Origin: Metridium senile
Lineage: Eukaryota; Cnidaria; Anthozoa; Actiniaria; Metridiidae
Reading direction: 5' to 3'
Length of the DNA stretch: 64,000 nt
NCBI GenBank assembly: GCA_949775045.1
Contig: OX459099.1
Span: forward strand, 19,907,997 to 19,971,996
Made by a program: the position numbers and the translations under genes. The first letter of the stretch is position 1. The number at the start of each line of letters is the position of its first letter. This document shows positions 11,525 to 24,240 of this stretch, one piece after another. The notes under the pieces are model-generated. The model ran no database searches and had not been told where the DNA came from. It worked only from the letters and a program-made list of their open reading frames with translations.

Positions 11525-11790
11525 TTAATGAACGCTTTTACTCCGACGAAGGGCTAAAGCTCGAAACGTCAGTAAAGTAAAGTTAACATTTTTTACGGTG
11601 TTACAAATTTCGTTATATTACCTATCGTTTATATCAAACACCGACGCAGCCTATACTAGTTTACTCGCCAGTTTCTATTTTCTTTTACGGTGTTACAAAT
11701 CACGGCATTATATTACCTATCGTTTATATCAAACACCGACGCAGCCTATACTAGTTTACTCGCTAGTTTCCATTTACATTTCTAGTAAAG
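11525..11790 (+). mobile_element. Dispersed tandem-core element, + orientation
   Basis: The head TTTTACTCCGACGAAGGGCT then AAAGCTCGAAACGTCAGTAA is followed by two to three roughly 95-bp units (TTTACGGTGTTACAAATTTC, ACCTATCGTTTATATCAAAC, ACCGACGCAGCCTATACTAG). The same arrangement, sometimes inverted, recurs at about ten loci in the window. A unique head plus internal minisatellite recalls Helentron-associated (HINE-like) elements, but that class is only inferred. Confidence 0.75.
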
Positions 11791-11828
11791 ACTGAATGTT
11801 TGTTTACCAAAAAGAGTATTTCTAGGCA

Positions 11829-12270
11829 ATTCCCTGGCTGCCTATCTCTGAACGTATAAAATTCAAACTTATTTTAATAACTTTCAAAGCATTACACGAA
11901 CAGTCTCCGTCCTACATTCAAGAACTTATAACTCGTTACTGTCCTCCAAGAACTCTCCGGTCATCTTCTACACTCAACTCTGTAAACTATAATCTGAAGT
12001 CATATGGTTCCAGATCCTTTTCCGTTTGTGCTCCTAAACTTTGGAACAGCTTGCCTGACAATATCCGCTCTTGTGAAACTTTGAACATTTTCAAACGTAA
12101 ACTTAAAACTTATCTTTTTGAAAATACTTACCTTTCCTAATGACTGTAAATTATATTTATTTTGAGTGTACATTGAATTGTAAAGCGCCCAGGACAGGAT
12201 GGGATAGGTGCTATACAAATGTTTGTTATTAAATATATTATTATTATTATTATTATTATTATCATTATTA
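11829..12270 (+). mobile_element. 5'-truncated LINE, C-terminal end of reverse-transcriptase ORF
   Basis: Frame 11829-12140 (104 codons, stop TAA) reads WLPISERIKFKLILITFKAL and later FSVCAPKLWNSLPDNIR, then FKRKLKTYLF. This is the characteristic C-terminus of L2/CR1/Jockey-type LINE polymerases. About 100 bp of 3' UTR with the retroposon-like ending GCTATACAAATG follows, then an (ATT)n tail. The start is truncated and no catalytic FADD-type motif is present, so it is a dead insertion. Confidence 0.85.
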
Positions 12271-12279
12271 TTGTTGTAA

Positions 12280-13455
12280 GCAGAGACTAAAAATGTCTAG
12301 TTTTTCTGCTCTGCTTCATTACAACATATACAGACAATTTAAGAAGGTGTTGAAGGTCGGTATGGCAGCTAGACACGAGCGCTGACGACCTGAGTGGGAG
12401 TACAAACCCTCATCGATTAAGTTATAATCTTTTCCGTTTTCGTTTGTCCTGGATTTTGTCGAAAAAATCCTCGTTTAGGTTATCGGCTACTTTTGTCAGT
12501 AGGACACCGCGCGCGGAAGAATTGCAAATGTGAAAAGAATTCGTGACCCGGAAAAGTTTGTCTGAGAATTTGGTGTATTAAATGTTAGAGATTGCTATTT
12601 TTAAATAATATTTTTTTAAAAACTTATAATTTGAAATATCATAAGGATTTTTTTGGCGAAAAACTGAGTTTGAAAACGATAATAATATTAATTCTTTCCG
12701 CCTCTTCAATAAACGTCCAGTGAAATGGGGAACGAACGTACGGACGAACGAACTAACGAACAAAAATTTCGACAAACAAACCTAACATTAACAAAAACAA
12801 TAGTTCAATAAACAAATACAATACAATACGATTAACTTTATTTTACAAAGGAAAATACGTATTAACACTAAAAGTTATCTAACATACGGCTTTCTAACAA
12901 ACTAACGTTAATAAACAAACAAAAATTCGAACAATATTGACCACCAAATGAACACAAAGAAAAGAAAACAAGATATTTATTTATTAACATAACAACCTAT
13001 AGATAAAGAAGAAGCCACAAGTATTGTGGGGTACCTTCGAGAATGAGTAACTGGGATGGGTTAGACGCGTGGTGTGATCGTCGACTAGTTATCAGACAAG
13101 AAACACAACAACTCCAGACACCGTGGCGAGTACACTAGTTAATCAAGGTTTGTTACTTCCTCAAATGTTTCCTCTTTTTGAAATATACTGTCTAGGGTTA
13201 AAATGTTAGAAGAAATATTTTTTTTTGCGATAACGCGCGGTTTTGTTGTGATTTGGAACTCTTACCAAAGCAGGGGCGGGTCCTTTCAGGCACCGGACAC
13301 CCCCCTAGCGCTGCAATTACCCCTATTTTATTTAAGACATTTAGGGACAGGACACCCCTAGCACCTTAAGAGCCCTTCATTTGCAATTAAGACATCCCCT
13401 TGACAAATTTCTGGATCCACCCCTTTGAAGCACATTGTATGAAATACACCTGTTT
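12280..13455. other. No gene recognised
   Basis: AT-rich spacer with degenerate AACAAAC runs at about 12770-12970. No exon structure could be supported. Confidence 0.5.
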
Positions 13456-13560
13456 TTATAAACGATAGGTAATATAATGAAATTTGTAACACCGTAAAAA
13501 ATGTTCACTTAACTTTACTGACGTTTCGAGCTTTAGCCCTTCGTTGGAGTAAAAGAGAAT
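13456..13560 (-). mobile_element. Dispersed tandem-core element, - orientation, head portion
   Basis: Inverse of the 11525 element: one unit (ACGATAGGTAATATAATGAA, ATTTGTAACACCGTAAAAAA) joined to CTGACGTTTCGAGCTTTAGC and CCTTCGTTGGAGTAAAA. Confidence 0.75.
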
Positions 13561-13867
13561 GGTTGTCCAGTTAACAAATCGAAGTGTCTTTTCTATGGTC
13601 TGTATTCTTATCGAACATAGAAATGACGTAAGAAAATGGTCCAAACTCAAGCGGAACCACGAACGTAGCGTAGTTGTGGTAAAAGATGAAATCGAAAACA
13701 GTAAAAAAAGCTGTCGGGAATTCATTATTATACAAGCAAATATGGTATTATAAAACACAAAAATTATGATTAGTAGTTACAGTTGAATGTCTATAATAGA
13801 TTGATCTTAATAGTATGAAGAATGGCCAGCGGAAAGACGGAACACAAACAGTGTTTGTGCAAATAGA

Positions 13868-14013
13868 CCGAATCGAAATATGACGTACTCTAGTTGTTCT
13901 TGACTGTCTAGCCTCGTGTTCACGTTGGAAAACAATAGAGTTTTCACATGTATGCGAGGCTGGGCAGTCAAAAAGAATTGATATTCGAATTGGCCGCCAT
14001 ATTTTGATTCGGT
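13868..14013. mobile_element. Hairpin MITE, imperfect
   Basis: Outer CCGAATCGAAATATGACG pairs with CCATATTTTGATTCGG; inner TGACTGTCTAGCCTCG pairs with CGAGGCTGGGCAGTCA. Overlapping frames are not genes. Confidence 0.6.
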
Positions 14014-14108
14014 GTATAGTATATCCATCAGTAAAATACATCAGTAAGAAAAAGAATTGTACAAGTTTTGCTAATTTTTATGTATTCTATTGTAGCACTA
14101 TTTTGTAC

Positions 14109-14240
14109 TAGAGCAGATTTCGTATGACTATGAAAAGTTCAGTGCCGTGTGCATGCCTTGCCGCGACCGTCATGTTTCTAGAATTTTCAGCGTGCCTTGC
14201 CGTGCCGTGAGCTTTTCATAGTCATACGAAATCTGCTCTA
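14109..14240. mobile_element. Hairpin MITE with 28-bp near-perfect ends
   Basis: TAGAGCAGATTTCGTATGAC and its continuation to AAAAG are exactly inverted at 14212-14240; the loop contains GTGCC/GCCTTGCCG repeats. Confidence 0.8.
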
Positions 14241-14579
14241 TCCCCGCCCCACCCAAAAGCGAAGGGAGAGGGCCCTGGGAACGAGGTTGCTCTATTTAGT
14301 ATTTGTATTTCACGGATATTTTTTTTTTTGCACTCTAATATCGGTAAAAGAAAAAGAAATATTTTGTTGTGATCATTTGACTATATAACTGATAGGCCTT
14401 CGAAGTGTTTGCCTTCTAGTGAAATCTATTAAGTTGTAATCAGCATTTAATCGACCGATCAGAACCACAGCATAAATTGGCACAACCACACCCACCACTA
14501 AACGAAATGGGGGAGGGGGTACGATCATTCATTTTATCAAGGATAAACATAATGAAATCCAGAAACCGTTTACAGTTCG

Positions 14580-15110
14580 AATCACTATCACCATCGTCTT
14601 CAATTCATAATTATCATCATGATCATCATCATCCCATCATCAGGCTCCTAGCATCATCATTATCGCCATCGTCATCATCATCACCACCACTACCATCTTC
14701 AATTCATAATTACCATCATGATCATGATCATCACAACATCAGGCTCTTAGCATCATCATTATCGCCATCGTCATCATCATCACCACCACTACCATCTTCA
14801 ATTCATATAATTACCATCATCATCATGATCATCACAACATCAGGCTCTTAGCATCATCATTATCGCCATCGTCATCATCATCACCACTACCATCATCTTC
14901 AATTCATAATTACCATCATCATCATCATCATCGCACCATCAGGCTCCTAGAATCATCAATACCGACATCATAATTATAATCGTCATCATCCCACCATTAC
15001 CATCAACATCATCAGGCTCCTAGCATTATCATTATCGCTATCATCATCATCGCTATATCATCATCGGCATCATCATCATCATCACCACCACTACAGTCAT
15101 CATAATCATA
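14580..15110. repeat. TCATCA-rich minisatellite, about 130-bp higher-order unit
   Basis: Units of CTTCAATTCATAATTACCAT, CATCAGGCTCTTAGCATCAT, TATCGCCATCGTCATCATCA, three to four copies. The 124-residue frame across it (14477-14851) is low-complexity and not accepted as a gene. Confidence 0.85.
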
Positions 15111-16738
15111 CTATGTCCTTTTAAGGCTATTCTCTCATATTCTAATCGATTCCCAATGGGCTCCATTCTACAAATTCCATCCCTGTTGATCAGACAAGAT
15201 TAGATATCGTCTATCAATTAATCCTGTCTCCGCCATTACAAGCCACTAATGGGAAATCTATATTTTTCTATGATATCAAAACAAGGAAGGAATTCCCCCG
15301 ATCAGTGTCAACTACGCTATTCTGGGAGTGGTGATCTGTGGTGTAGACACACCCACCCCTTTGGATGGACACACACCCATATATAGCCCACGTTACTAAA
15401 ATAACCATACCGCAATTTAGGAAGATATTTGCCGTCGATCTAGACGGTACTCTCGGTGGGGGATTGGGGAGGAATGTTCTTTTAGAATCACATAGCTGTC
15501 ATATTTGGAATATTTTCGATGTACATGAATAACCTCCAACTCGGTGGTTCCTAGGGTAGTCACGCAACTGATGCATAATGACCCTAAAAGTTTGACACTT
15601 AGCAGATTTTAGTAGTTATAGTAGAAATATTTTTTAGTATTTATAATAATTTTTTAAACATTTATAATAAAAATATATTTAACATTGATTATAAAAATGT
15701 ATTTTATAATACTAATAATGATACTACTAGTGATGATGATACAATAATATATATTTGGGGTATAGCCCTATTTATTCGGACCTCAAAACAGAACCCCAGA
15801 ACCTCAAAAACCTCGTTTACTACAGTATTATCGTAACAAATAATAAGATACCCAAATAGAGAAACTAATGTTCATAGTATTAATATAAAAGCACTAATAA
15901 TGACAATATTGATGTGGTCTATAAATATATTCATATGCGGCGGTAACCCCCTTTATATTCTGACGATTTAAGTATATCGTTTTTATTATTCATATTCACT
16001 CTGTAATCATCATTTTTTCTGTATTGAAAAGGACGCTTGATGCGTCGAAACGTCGACTCTCACTTATATTATTATTTCTTGATTTAAGTATATAAAATCG
16101 AATAATCGTGATAACAAAACTGCAAATAAGGACTAGTACAAATATTAATAAATATATTAATTAATTGTTACTTATTAAAGAATCATTCATCATGATATAT
16201 TCCTCCCAAACTCTCGTATCGTGAAAAACTGTAATAAAGAGCAGTACAAATATCAATAATGAATAACTTTATCAATTAATTGTTATTCATTAAATAATCA
16301 TTCATCATGATTGATCATGATTTGTTCCTTCCAAACTCTCGTACCCAGCAAAAAAGTATACTTTGAACGTTGTAAGTATGTATATAGAAATAGCATATCA
16401 TTTGATATCCGCAAAACAAATATATATAAATATGTGTACTAGAGCGAATTCTTTGACACTAGAGTGGTTTACATAACGTAACTGTTAAACACACTACCGT
16501 ATTTGGTACTATTACACTCTAATTATTGTATTTTCTATTGTGTTTATTTGCTTCATACACTTTGCTATGACAACCACTCGATATCCATGAAATAAAATAA
16601 AATTGCAACTGTGTAACAGCTCTATTATTTAATGACTATTAATTAAAGTTAATTGTAATGAGGTATTGTTTCCTTTTGTATTTGATGTTTCTGATTGAGT
16701 GATTAAGTGACTAAGTAATCACTAAATAAAATGGAAAC
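15110..16738. other. No gene recognised
   Basis: AT-rich spacer. GATGCGTCGAAACGTCGAC at about 16038 resembles fragments of the GAAACGTC repeat. Two related segments around ATTCATCATGATATATTCCT (16190) and ATTCATCATGATTGATCATG (16303) form a loose direct repeat of about 110 bp. Confidence 0.5.
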
Positions 16739-17015
16739 TAGCGAGTTAACTATTATAGGCTGCGTCGGTGTTTGATATAAACGATAAGTAATATAATGAA
16801 ATTTGTAACACCGTAAAAAATAGAAATAGAAACTAGCGAGTAAACTAGTATAGGCTGCGTCGGTGTTTGATATAAACTATAGGTAATAGAATGAAATTTG
16901 TAACACCGTAAGAAATAGAAATAGAAACTAGTGAGTAAACTAGTATAGGCTGCGTCGGTGTTTGATATAAACGATAGGTAATAGAATGAAATTTGCAACA
17001 CCGTAAACTTAACTT
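16738..17015 (-). mobile_element. Dispersed tandem-core element, - orientation, three units
   Basis: Three roughly 90-bp units with AAACTAGCGAGTAAACTAGT, GGCTGCGTCGGTGTTTGATA and AAATTTGTAACACCGTAA. The GTTTCGAGC head is missing; it ends AACTTAACTTTACT. Confidence 0.85.
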
Positions 17016-17820
17016 TACTAAAAAATATATATTAGTTAGTAACCATTTTAGGATTTTCACTCTACAACTTTTCTGCCATCGAGAACGCACGGACGTTTGT
17101 TGTTAACATGATTTAAAATACCAGTCAAAGGATTAGAAGTATGTTATTCATCGATGATAATAGTGGTTCTAACGGCATTTATCATCTCAAACCGTCGCGA
17201 CTCTCATGCAGCGTAAAAACGTACACGCTGCGATTTCTGATTCCATACCGCCACACACTAACTATGCTTCCGTAATGCTTTGTTTACGAAATTTCATTCC
17301 ACTCAAACTCTTTCCGATAACTTTCCGAAACGAGCGACCCGAACGCCTACACTTCCGGCAGTGTCGGCAAGTTTGGACCGGAAGTACGTCAAACAATAGA
17401 TGATGGACATATGAGTAACACTAAAAGTGGTTTATTTCCGGTAATCGGGATTATTTGCGGTCACGTTTTGTTTTGTTTACGACGTACAAATTGAACACGT
17501 ACCAGCAGAAAAATTCTGTGTACATTATAAAGAAAACAACACCCAGAACACCCTGTGTGATTGAAGTAAATTTGATAGACTAGATTTTGGAGATTTGAAA
17601 AAATATATTCTGTAATGCAATGTGTTCATATATAGCGCTTCTGACATCGTCCCAATGCAATGGAGATCTCTGAGAAAATGAGTAGAAATTCGAAAGAGGT
17701 TTTGGTCGGCAGAGGAAGAGTGAGATCAAACGTGACGGAAGTGCGGGAAATAATTTAATCTTCAAGTCGTTTTCGGCGTAGTAGTTTTGTAGTCTTCGCT
17801 TTCTAATGTGCATTTTACAT
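17016..17820. other. No gene recognised
   Basis: Locally higher GC with several short frames; no family features or splice chain could be assigned. Confidence 0.45.
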
Positions 17821-17821
17821 C

Positions 17822-18070
17822 ATGTCAATGCTAATAATACTGATATGCCGATTAATGATGATTATGATAATGATGGTAATGGTAATGATGATGATGATGA
17901 TGATGACAACAAAGCTGATTATAATGCGCATTTTACATCATCCCAATGCTGATAATACTGATATGCCGATTAATGATAAGGATGGTAATGATGATGAGGA
18001 TGGTAATGATGATGATGATGACAATAATGATGATGATGATGACAATAATGATGATGACGATACACAACCT
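17822..18070. repeat. GATGAT array with duplicated flank
   Basis: A segment containing CATTTTACATCATG/CCCAATGCTG ATAATACTGATATGCCGATT occurs twice (about 17810 and 17930), each followed by (GAT)n. Frames across it are low-complexity. Confidence 0.8.
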
Positions 18071-18139
18071 AATCTAACGCTGTTTCTTTTTGCAGCAACC
18101 TTTCTCGTAATACCGTTTAATTGCGGCAAATGGAAACTA

Positions 18140-18370
18140 TAGCGAGTAAAACTAGTATAGGCTGCGTCGGTGTTTGATATAAACGATAGGTAATAGAATG
18201 CAATTTGTAACACCGTAAAAAAAATAGAAACTAGCGAGTAAACTAGTATAGGCTGCGTCGGTGTTTGATATAAACGATAGGTCATAATAAAATGAAATTT
18301 CTAACACCGCAAAAAATGTTCACTTAACTTTACTGACGTTTCGAGCTTTAGCCCTTCGTCGGAGTGCACG
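18140..18370 (-). mobile_element. Dispersed tandem-core element, - orientation, with head
   Basis: Two units, then ACTGACGTTTCGAGCTTTAG and CCCTTCGTCGGAGTGCA at the head end. The most complete reverse-oriented copy together with 34225-34560. Confidence 0.8.
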
Positions 18371-18729
18371 ATAGTTCCGGATACGTCAAGTATGAAAGAA
18401 GAAAATGCAATATGCCGTAGATTTTTATGATAGTAAATTTTAGAATACTTTAAACGATAATGGCCGCGCACGTTGGAACCTAATCTGAGTAAAGAAGCTG
18501 TTCTACTGCGCAATGTTTTCAGCATCTTGTCTCGAAATAATAGTTAAATTGCGACACACAAGTTGCTGAAGAGTTTGACAGTGTCATTAACAGAGGTTGT
18601 CTCGCCAGTAGAGTTTGCAACAGAACTCAGCAGCTTACAATTAACGCCATTGCAGGATATATCGCCCCTCCTGCAACATATGTCCCAGGACACTATATGC
18701 CGGAGTACTGGATACTTAAACTCAGTGCG

Positions 18730-18965
18730 ATTTGATACCTTAAATACCTATTATAAATTAGATGTGGTAGAAGTGTATATGTCTAGCTGCAACTGTGACT
18801 GGATACCTTAAATACCTATTATAAATTAGATGTGGTAGAAGTGTATATGTCTAGCTGCAACTGTGATTGGATACCTTAAATACCTATTAGATGTGATAGT
18901 TTTAATGAAGTATATCTAGCTGCAACTGTGATTGGATACCTTAAATACCTTTTAGTGAAGTATAG
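18730..18965. repeat. Tandem repeat, about 72-bp unit, 3 copies
   Basis: Units of GATACCTTAAATACCTATTA, GTGTATATGTCTAGCTGCAA, CTGTGA. The unit length shrinks in the last copy by loss of TATAAATTAGA. Confidence 0.85.
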
Positions 18966-19354
18966 TGATGATCTAAGGTCGTATTTAAACCATCGACACG
19001 GCATTAAGATATCGGAAACGCGGTGTAACCGATGTCTGGATGCGCCTTTTTGAAAAGGGCTGGTGATCACATCTTAATCATCATCACCATTTAGCTATTT
19101 TTGTTTGGTTTTGATACTCTATTGAATACTTCAGATAATTTTTGTTTGGTGATAAAGAATATTTACATTAGGAAATTAGGGGGAAAATAATATTAATATT
19201 ATAAAGTTTATTGAAATACTCTCACCATAAAACCATAAACGGTGAATTACGGTATTGTGGTAATACACGCACAAGAAAATGAACCTAATAAATGAATTGA
19301 TGATAAATGAATGAAAAAAATAGATGAATACATTAACGAACAGAATGAAAATAC

Positions 19355-19635
19355 ATTACCGTGTTACCAATTTTTATCATATTACCTATCGTTCATATCA
19401 AACACCGACACAGCCTATACTAGTTTCTATTTGTATTTTTTTTACGGTGTTACGAATTTCATGCTATAATTACCTATCGTTTATATCAAACACCGACGCA
19501 GCCTATACTAGTTTACTCACTAGTTCTATTTGTCTGATTTTTTACGCTGTTACGAATTTCATGCTATAATTACCTATCGTTTATGTCAAACACCGACGCA
19601 GCCTACACTAGTTTACTCGCTATAGTTTCTATGAA
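19355..19635 (+). mobile_element. Dispersed tandem-core element, + orientation, three units
   Basis: Three units with CACCGACGCAGCCTATACTA and TTTACGGTGTTACGAATTTC. The head motif is absent. Confidence 0.8.
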
Positions 19636-20140
19636 TAAAAAAATAATTAATTTATAAATAAATAAACAAATTAAAGAATGTACGAAATAAATATATAAAT
19701 AATAAATGAATAAATAAAAAATAAATTAAATCATTTTTTAGTTTGGTAAGCTAGAATTACTTTGAAATATGAACACAAACTATGTCAAGTTTATATTATT
19801 CAGAACAAACTTACAAACCGTGAAAAGCGAGTGCTACTTACTGACGTTTTAATACAGCTATGCGAAAAGCAGTATTACTGACGTTTCGTATCAACGTTGC
19901 TGTTTATTTATCTCCAAGTGGAATTAAAACTAGGTATCTTCTTTGAAACTATAACGAAGTTTTCTTTTCGAAATATTATGGGGAAAATAATAATTTTAAA
20001 AACTATGATTACTATGATTATATACTTTAGGCGGTGTTGACCGCTTGCGGTTAACTTGCTTCCCGTCTAGTCACCTTAGAATTTTGTAAATAAGGTCAAC
20101 AACTCAATATCAAAACAATCGTTAAATATGGGCCTATATC
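19636..20140. other. No gene recognised
   Basis: AT-rich with AAATAAATAAA runs. The pair ACTGACGTTTTAATACAGCTATGC / ACTGACGTTTCGTATCAACG near 19850 looks like decayed repeat ends. Confidence 0.5.
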
Positions 20141-20154
20141 GTACAAATTTTGGA

Positions 20155-20405
20155 CGATTTCACTGAATAGTGGTTACACAAATAACTGAGTAAATGGATG
20201 CTAAAGTCTATACTTGAGTAACACTGCAAAACGATCAAGTAGTGGTTACCTTAATAACTGAGGTAAATCCATGAATAAGCAGTTACTCACTTCAAAAATA
20301 GCTCAGGAAAGTTACTCACTGTTAAAACGACTGTGTAGTGGTTACTCAAATAACTAAGTAAATCTATGCATCCACCGTTACTAACTGCAAAAACGGCTTG
20401 TCGTT
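20155..20405. repeat. Tandem repeat, about 85-95 bp unit, 3 copies
   Basis: Units with TAGTGGTTAC.(C/A)AATAACTGAGTAAAT and CTGCAAAAACG; moderately diverged. Confidence 0.7.
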
Positions 20406-20899
20406 TGATTTATCTATCTTATTATTTATTTATTTATTTATTTATTCTTTAGTGTGACTTGTGAAAGTACACTATTAGGTGAGGAGGTCACTCTATCGGA
20501 AACCGTAAAACCTCAGTTTTGTGCTCTTAAAATAGGGCAACCACAAAATCTCTAAACTTTAAAAAGATAAAAAGGCGAAATAAACAATTGTAATTGACTG
20601 AAAAAGAAATCACAACGAAAATTAAATTTAGTTCGAGATGAAATGGTTTGAAATGTAAGCATGTAATTTACTGACAAACAAATTTACAAAGGAAATGGGG
20701 TAGTATTCGAGATAGCGAGATAGCGAGAATTTAATTTCAAGTGGAATTATGTTTTTAAGATAGCAAGCATTATGCGTTCCAAATAGCAATGTTCTTCCAC
20801 AAAAATATTCCGAAAGTTCTAGAGGATAAGTCATAATTAGATTTAATGTCAATTACAGGAGTGAATACGTAAAAGAAAGTGTGAGGCAAACGAGCGGTC

Positions 20900-21711
20900 A
20901 AACCCACTAGTCTGTGCATGCACAGTTAGGAATCAGGGGCTTCCCAAAGGTCAACTCATCGTGACACTACAACCGATGTCACGTTCGGCACCTTACGTCT
21001 CGGACGATGCTATTTTTAGGAGGGTAATTTTCGCCCTCGCGTCTCAGACGTAAGTCCTGTTTTGATGGAGTTAATCTTGAGTTTCTTCTGCCTACACTGG
21101 CGGGCTTGTCACCGCAACACCGTGCCGGACCAAGGTGCACGTACAGGCACCCTACGGTTTGTTATCACGATCATTCGCGTGATTGTCACCAAGTGTTTTT
21201 ATTATTTTCCCCGCTATCTTCGCCAATATGTCATCATTCCACTCATTCACAGAGCACTGCTTCGCACGCAAATAAAGTTAAGTCAACTCAGTTTTACTTG
21301 AATAAATATCTGTATGTTTTGAGGGACATTGACGCGGTTTTCGGCATTGATACTCATAATAGTTGGCGGAAAACATTGTAATAGTTTGTGTCACTCCGTC
21401 AGCACACCTTTTCCGCTCCAAATAGCAAACCAACCAATCGTAACGCCGCATTAGTGTTTACATCAACCCGCAAGCACGACCCTGTATGCTGATTGGATAA
21501 CAGATCGTCTATGAGCCAATCGGAAGGGATGAGCAGTAGAACGTAACGCTCTACCGGTGCGAGGGGCAACTCAAATTATGTTACACCGTCGATAATTATT
21601 TATGCCAATCTCGCACACTTAGGCACCAGAATCGACTGTATGTCAGACCCGTAAGGAGCGTTACCTTAATATCAACAAGAGAGGAAAAAAAAGTTTTTGA
21701 GACTATACAAA
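20900..21711 (+). promoter_or_regulatory. Probable 5' flank/UTR of SoxE
   Basis: The 800 bp upstream of the SoxE start are less repetitive and richer in CG than the rest of the window. They contain inverted CCAAT-type motifs (CTGATTGGATAAC at about 21500 and AGCCAATCGG at about 21514). No TATA box or transcription start can be fixed. The role is inferred from position. Confidence 0.4.
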
Positions 21712-22923
21712 ATGACAGATCAAAACGTGGCAGTTGCAACACCGGTCGAAGAAACATCCCAAGTTAGAAACCATCAACTTAGCAATGCCATAGCATCAGC
21801 GGTCAACCATGTACTCGATGGCTACGACTGGAGTTTGATTCCTCTACCAGTACGAGTCAACGGAGGACATAAAGCAAAGGCCCATGTTAAGAGACCGATG
21901 AATGCGTTCATGGTTTGGGCACAGGCAGCAAGACGAAAACTTGCAGACCAATACCCTCACTTGCATAATGCAGAACTAAGCAAGACATTGGGAAAGCTAT
22001 GGAAATTACTGAACGATTCGGAGAAAAAACCCTTCATTGAGGAGGCCGAGAGACTGAGGATCAAACACAAGAGAGAGTATCCTGACTACAAGTACCAGCC
22101 AAGGCGAAAGAAGCAAAAGGGCAACGGCGGTGGCGATTCGGGAGACTCAACCATTTCAGCCGACGATCTTCTTAAAGTACTGAAAGGGGATAGCAGACTC
22201 ATACCTGACAGTTGCGAGAACAGCGTAGCTACAAGTTGTGCAAGTCCTGAGAGCTTAAGCGGCAGTGATATTAGTAGTCCAAGCAGCATATCTGTACCGA
22301 GTCCTGGAACTCCTACATGTAACGCACCAACAAAATCATCGGTGAAAATAGAGAACGAAGCAGGAGCCGACTCAACTACTCCTTTCTCGTCCTGCTCCAA
22401 GAAGCTTGACACTTCAAATGGACATTCGATCGATTTTGACGTCGATTTTACGACCGATTTTATGTCGATGGGAGAAGTTGATACGACTGAGTTGGATCAG
22501 TACCTTCCCCCATATACCCAAGCCCTTATGGAGCCTCCCCCAGTCGCTACTACATCGCAAATTACAACACAGATTAACACAGCGGTGAAAAGTAATATCA
22601 AGTTTAATATAGCAACACCAAGCCACCCTTCGCTCGCGAGCCACCCTTCAGTGCCACCGAGTTACACAGAATTCATGGCCCAGCTACAGAGATTACCTAC
22701 TGAGAGGAGTTTCCCACCTAACCGTATTGCACCCTCTGCTACCATGCAACAACGTACTCAAGTCGACTCGAACGCAGCGTTTTTCCCTTTCTCTGAAGCA
22801 GATGTCAACCTAACTAGTCAAGCAAGTCGACCACAATTCGTCTCGCTACCAACGACCATGAAAACGGTGAACCCACTTCCAACCACCACTCACGGACGGA
22901 CGCACACTTTAGTATGGAAGTGA
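21712..22923 (+). CDS. SoxE: SoxE-group HMG-box transcription factor (Sox8/9/10-like), single exon
   Basis: 403 codons from ATG at 21712 (context ACAAAATGA; an in-frame TTG five codons earlier is not used) to TGA. Residues about 23-50 form the SoxE dimerisation motif ([17 protein letters not shown]), found only in that group. Residues about 58-136 are the DNA-minor-groove-binding HMG box, with [34 protein letters not shown] and [10 protein letters not shown], including the basic nuclear-localisation stretches. A Ser/Pro/Thr-rich linker follows. At residues about 247-266 is [14 protein letters not shown], which resembles the EFDQYLPP motif in the K2 region of vertebrate SOX9. The protein is shorter than vertebrate SOX9 (about 509) and its C-terminus (HTLVWK) does not match the usual transactivation end. 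Vertebrate SoxE genes have introns around the HMG box; here it is uninterrupted. Expected role: nuclear developmental regulator binding ATTGTT-type sites as a dimer. Confidence 0.95.
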   Translation: MTDQNVAVATPVEETSQVRNHQLSNAIASAVNHVLDGYDWSLIPLPVRVNGGHKAKAHVKRPMNAFMVWAQAARRKLADQYPHLHNAELSKTLGKLWKLLNDSEKKPFIEEAERLRIKHKREYPDYKYQPRRKKQKGNGGGDSGDSTISADDLLKVLKGDSRLIPDSCENSVATSCASPESLSGSDISSPSSISVPSPGTPTCNAPTKSSVKIENEAGADSTTPFSSCSKKLDTSNGHSIDFDVDFTTDFMSMGEVDTTELDQYLPPYTQALMEPPPVATTSQITTQINTAVKSNIKFNIATPSHPSLASHPSVPPSYTEFMAQLQRLPTERSFPPNRIAPSATMQQRTQVDSNAAFFPFSEADVNLTSQASRPQFVSLPTTMKTVNPLPTTTHGRTHTLVWK

Positions 22924-23840
22924 GCAGTTTGTGAATTTACAGCAGAAGAGAAAGTCGAGGAGAAACACGAAAGAAAACATTCCCAGATTGCTTCTCCGTT
23001 ATCTTGGGTACTGATCTGAGATATCCACGAAAGAAAAAAAACGTGTCAGCAAGTCACGAAACATCGAAAAAGACGACAGAAACCAACTTAAGAACTTTGT
23101 GACACTTGAATATCGATTTATTCTGAGTAAAAGGTGTTTTAATATTGAACTTTAATTTGTAAATATTTAAAGAAGACGACAAATAGCATGCCTTGAATAC
23201 TATCATCAAAAAACATACATTTTACCAAGACTTTAGCCAGTGCAATTAGTTGCTGTATGTTTTCTAGACTTGGATAAAAAAAAAAATTGAACAAAATTTC
23301 AAGACAAGTAACTTAACTCCAAAAGTTGAACTTTGAGAGACAGCGACCGACGGTGGCGTGCTGTCAGGTTAATACAAAACAGAACAGGCATTTTGCGATA
23401 ATATTCCGACCGATTCTTAAATACATTGATACACATCTAGTCTAGAACGTTGTCAATACATTTGTGTTTAATGTGTTTCAAACTGTTTGTATTTTAAACA
23501 AGGAAGCTATTTTTATTAAAAACAACTTAAAATTTTAAGTGTATTTATAGTGTTGTTGTAATTTATTGAGCAGAAAATTTAATTAAGCAGCCAATTAATC
23601 TTAAAGAGATTATTTTTAATTGAAGTTGCATGTACTTCGAATATTTTGATATATATGTTTTTATTGAAACATCTGAAATGTTTCTGTTTGCACCGAATTT
23701 CTAAAACTAACGAATGCTAATTGCTTAACAATGTGTTTTTTATTGAGAAAGATGTAATCATTATTCTCATATGGAAATGCAACGGCTTACATCTATAAAT
23801 TTTGACTTTTTATACTCACAAATAAACATCCAATCACAAT
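22924..23840 (+). other. Probable SoxE 3' UTR
   Basis: AT-rich sequence without repeats. The first clear AATAAA is at 23821-23826, which would give a 3' UTR of roughly 0.9 kb. Inferred from position and signal only. Confidence 0.45.
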
Positions 23841-23989
23841 GAATTTGCATAGCCTGTCATTCTACTGAGGAACATTGCAGTAAGCGGTCGAAACGTCCAT
23901 AAACTTTAGTTTCAAATCAGCGACAGCCCTTTGCTCAACAATTATCATCCCTGATTACAAAGTCTTACAAAGTCTTACAAAGTCTCGAT

Positions 23990-24240
23990 TTTAGTATTAA
24001 TAATAAATATAATAATATAGGATTTAACCTCGCCCATTATGGCAGATATTTTAAAAGTCTCAGTTTCAATATTAGGATCGAGCTGCGGTCTCGCACAATA
24101 TTGAATTATCAACTTAAATATTCTGCCATAATAGGCTCGGATGAATGAAGTGTATAATATTCTGTAATGCTCCATAGGGAAGTGAACAGCTCGTTTAGTA
24201 TTTACTAACAAGATAATCCGGCTCAAAAATGAGACTTAGA
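23990..24240. mobile_element. Possible hairpin element
   Basis: CTCGCCCATTATGGCAGATATTT (24029) pairs with AAATATTCTGCCATAATAGG (24115), and GTCTCGATTTT/AAAATGAGAC-like ends suggest a decayed inverted-repeat element. Confidence 0.45.
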
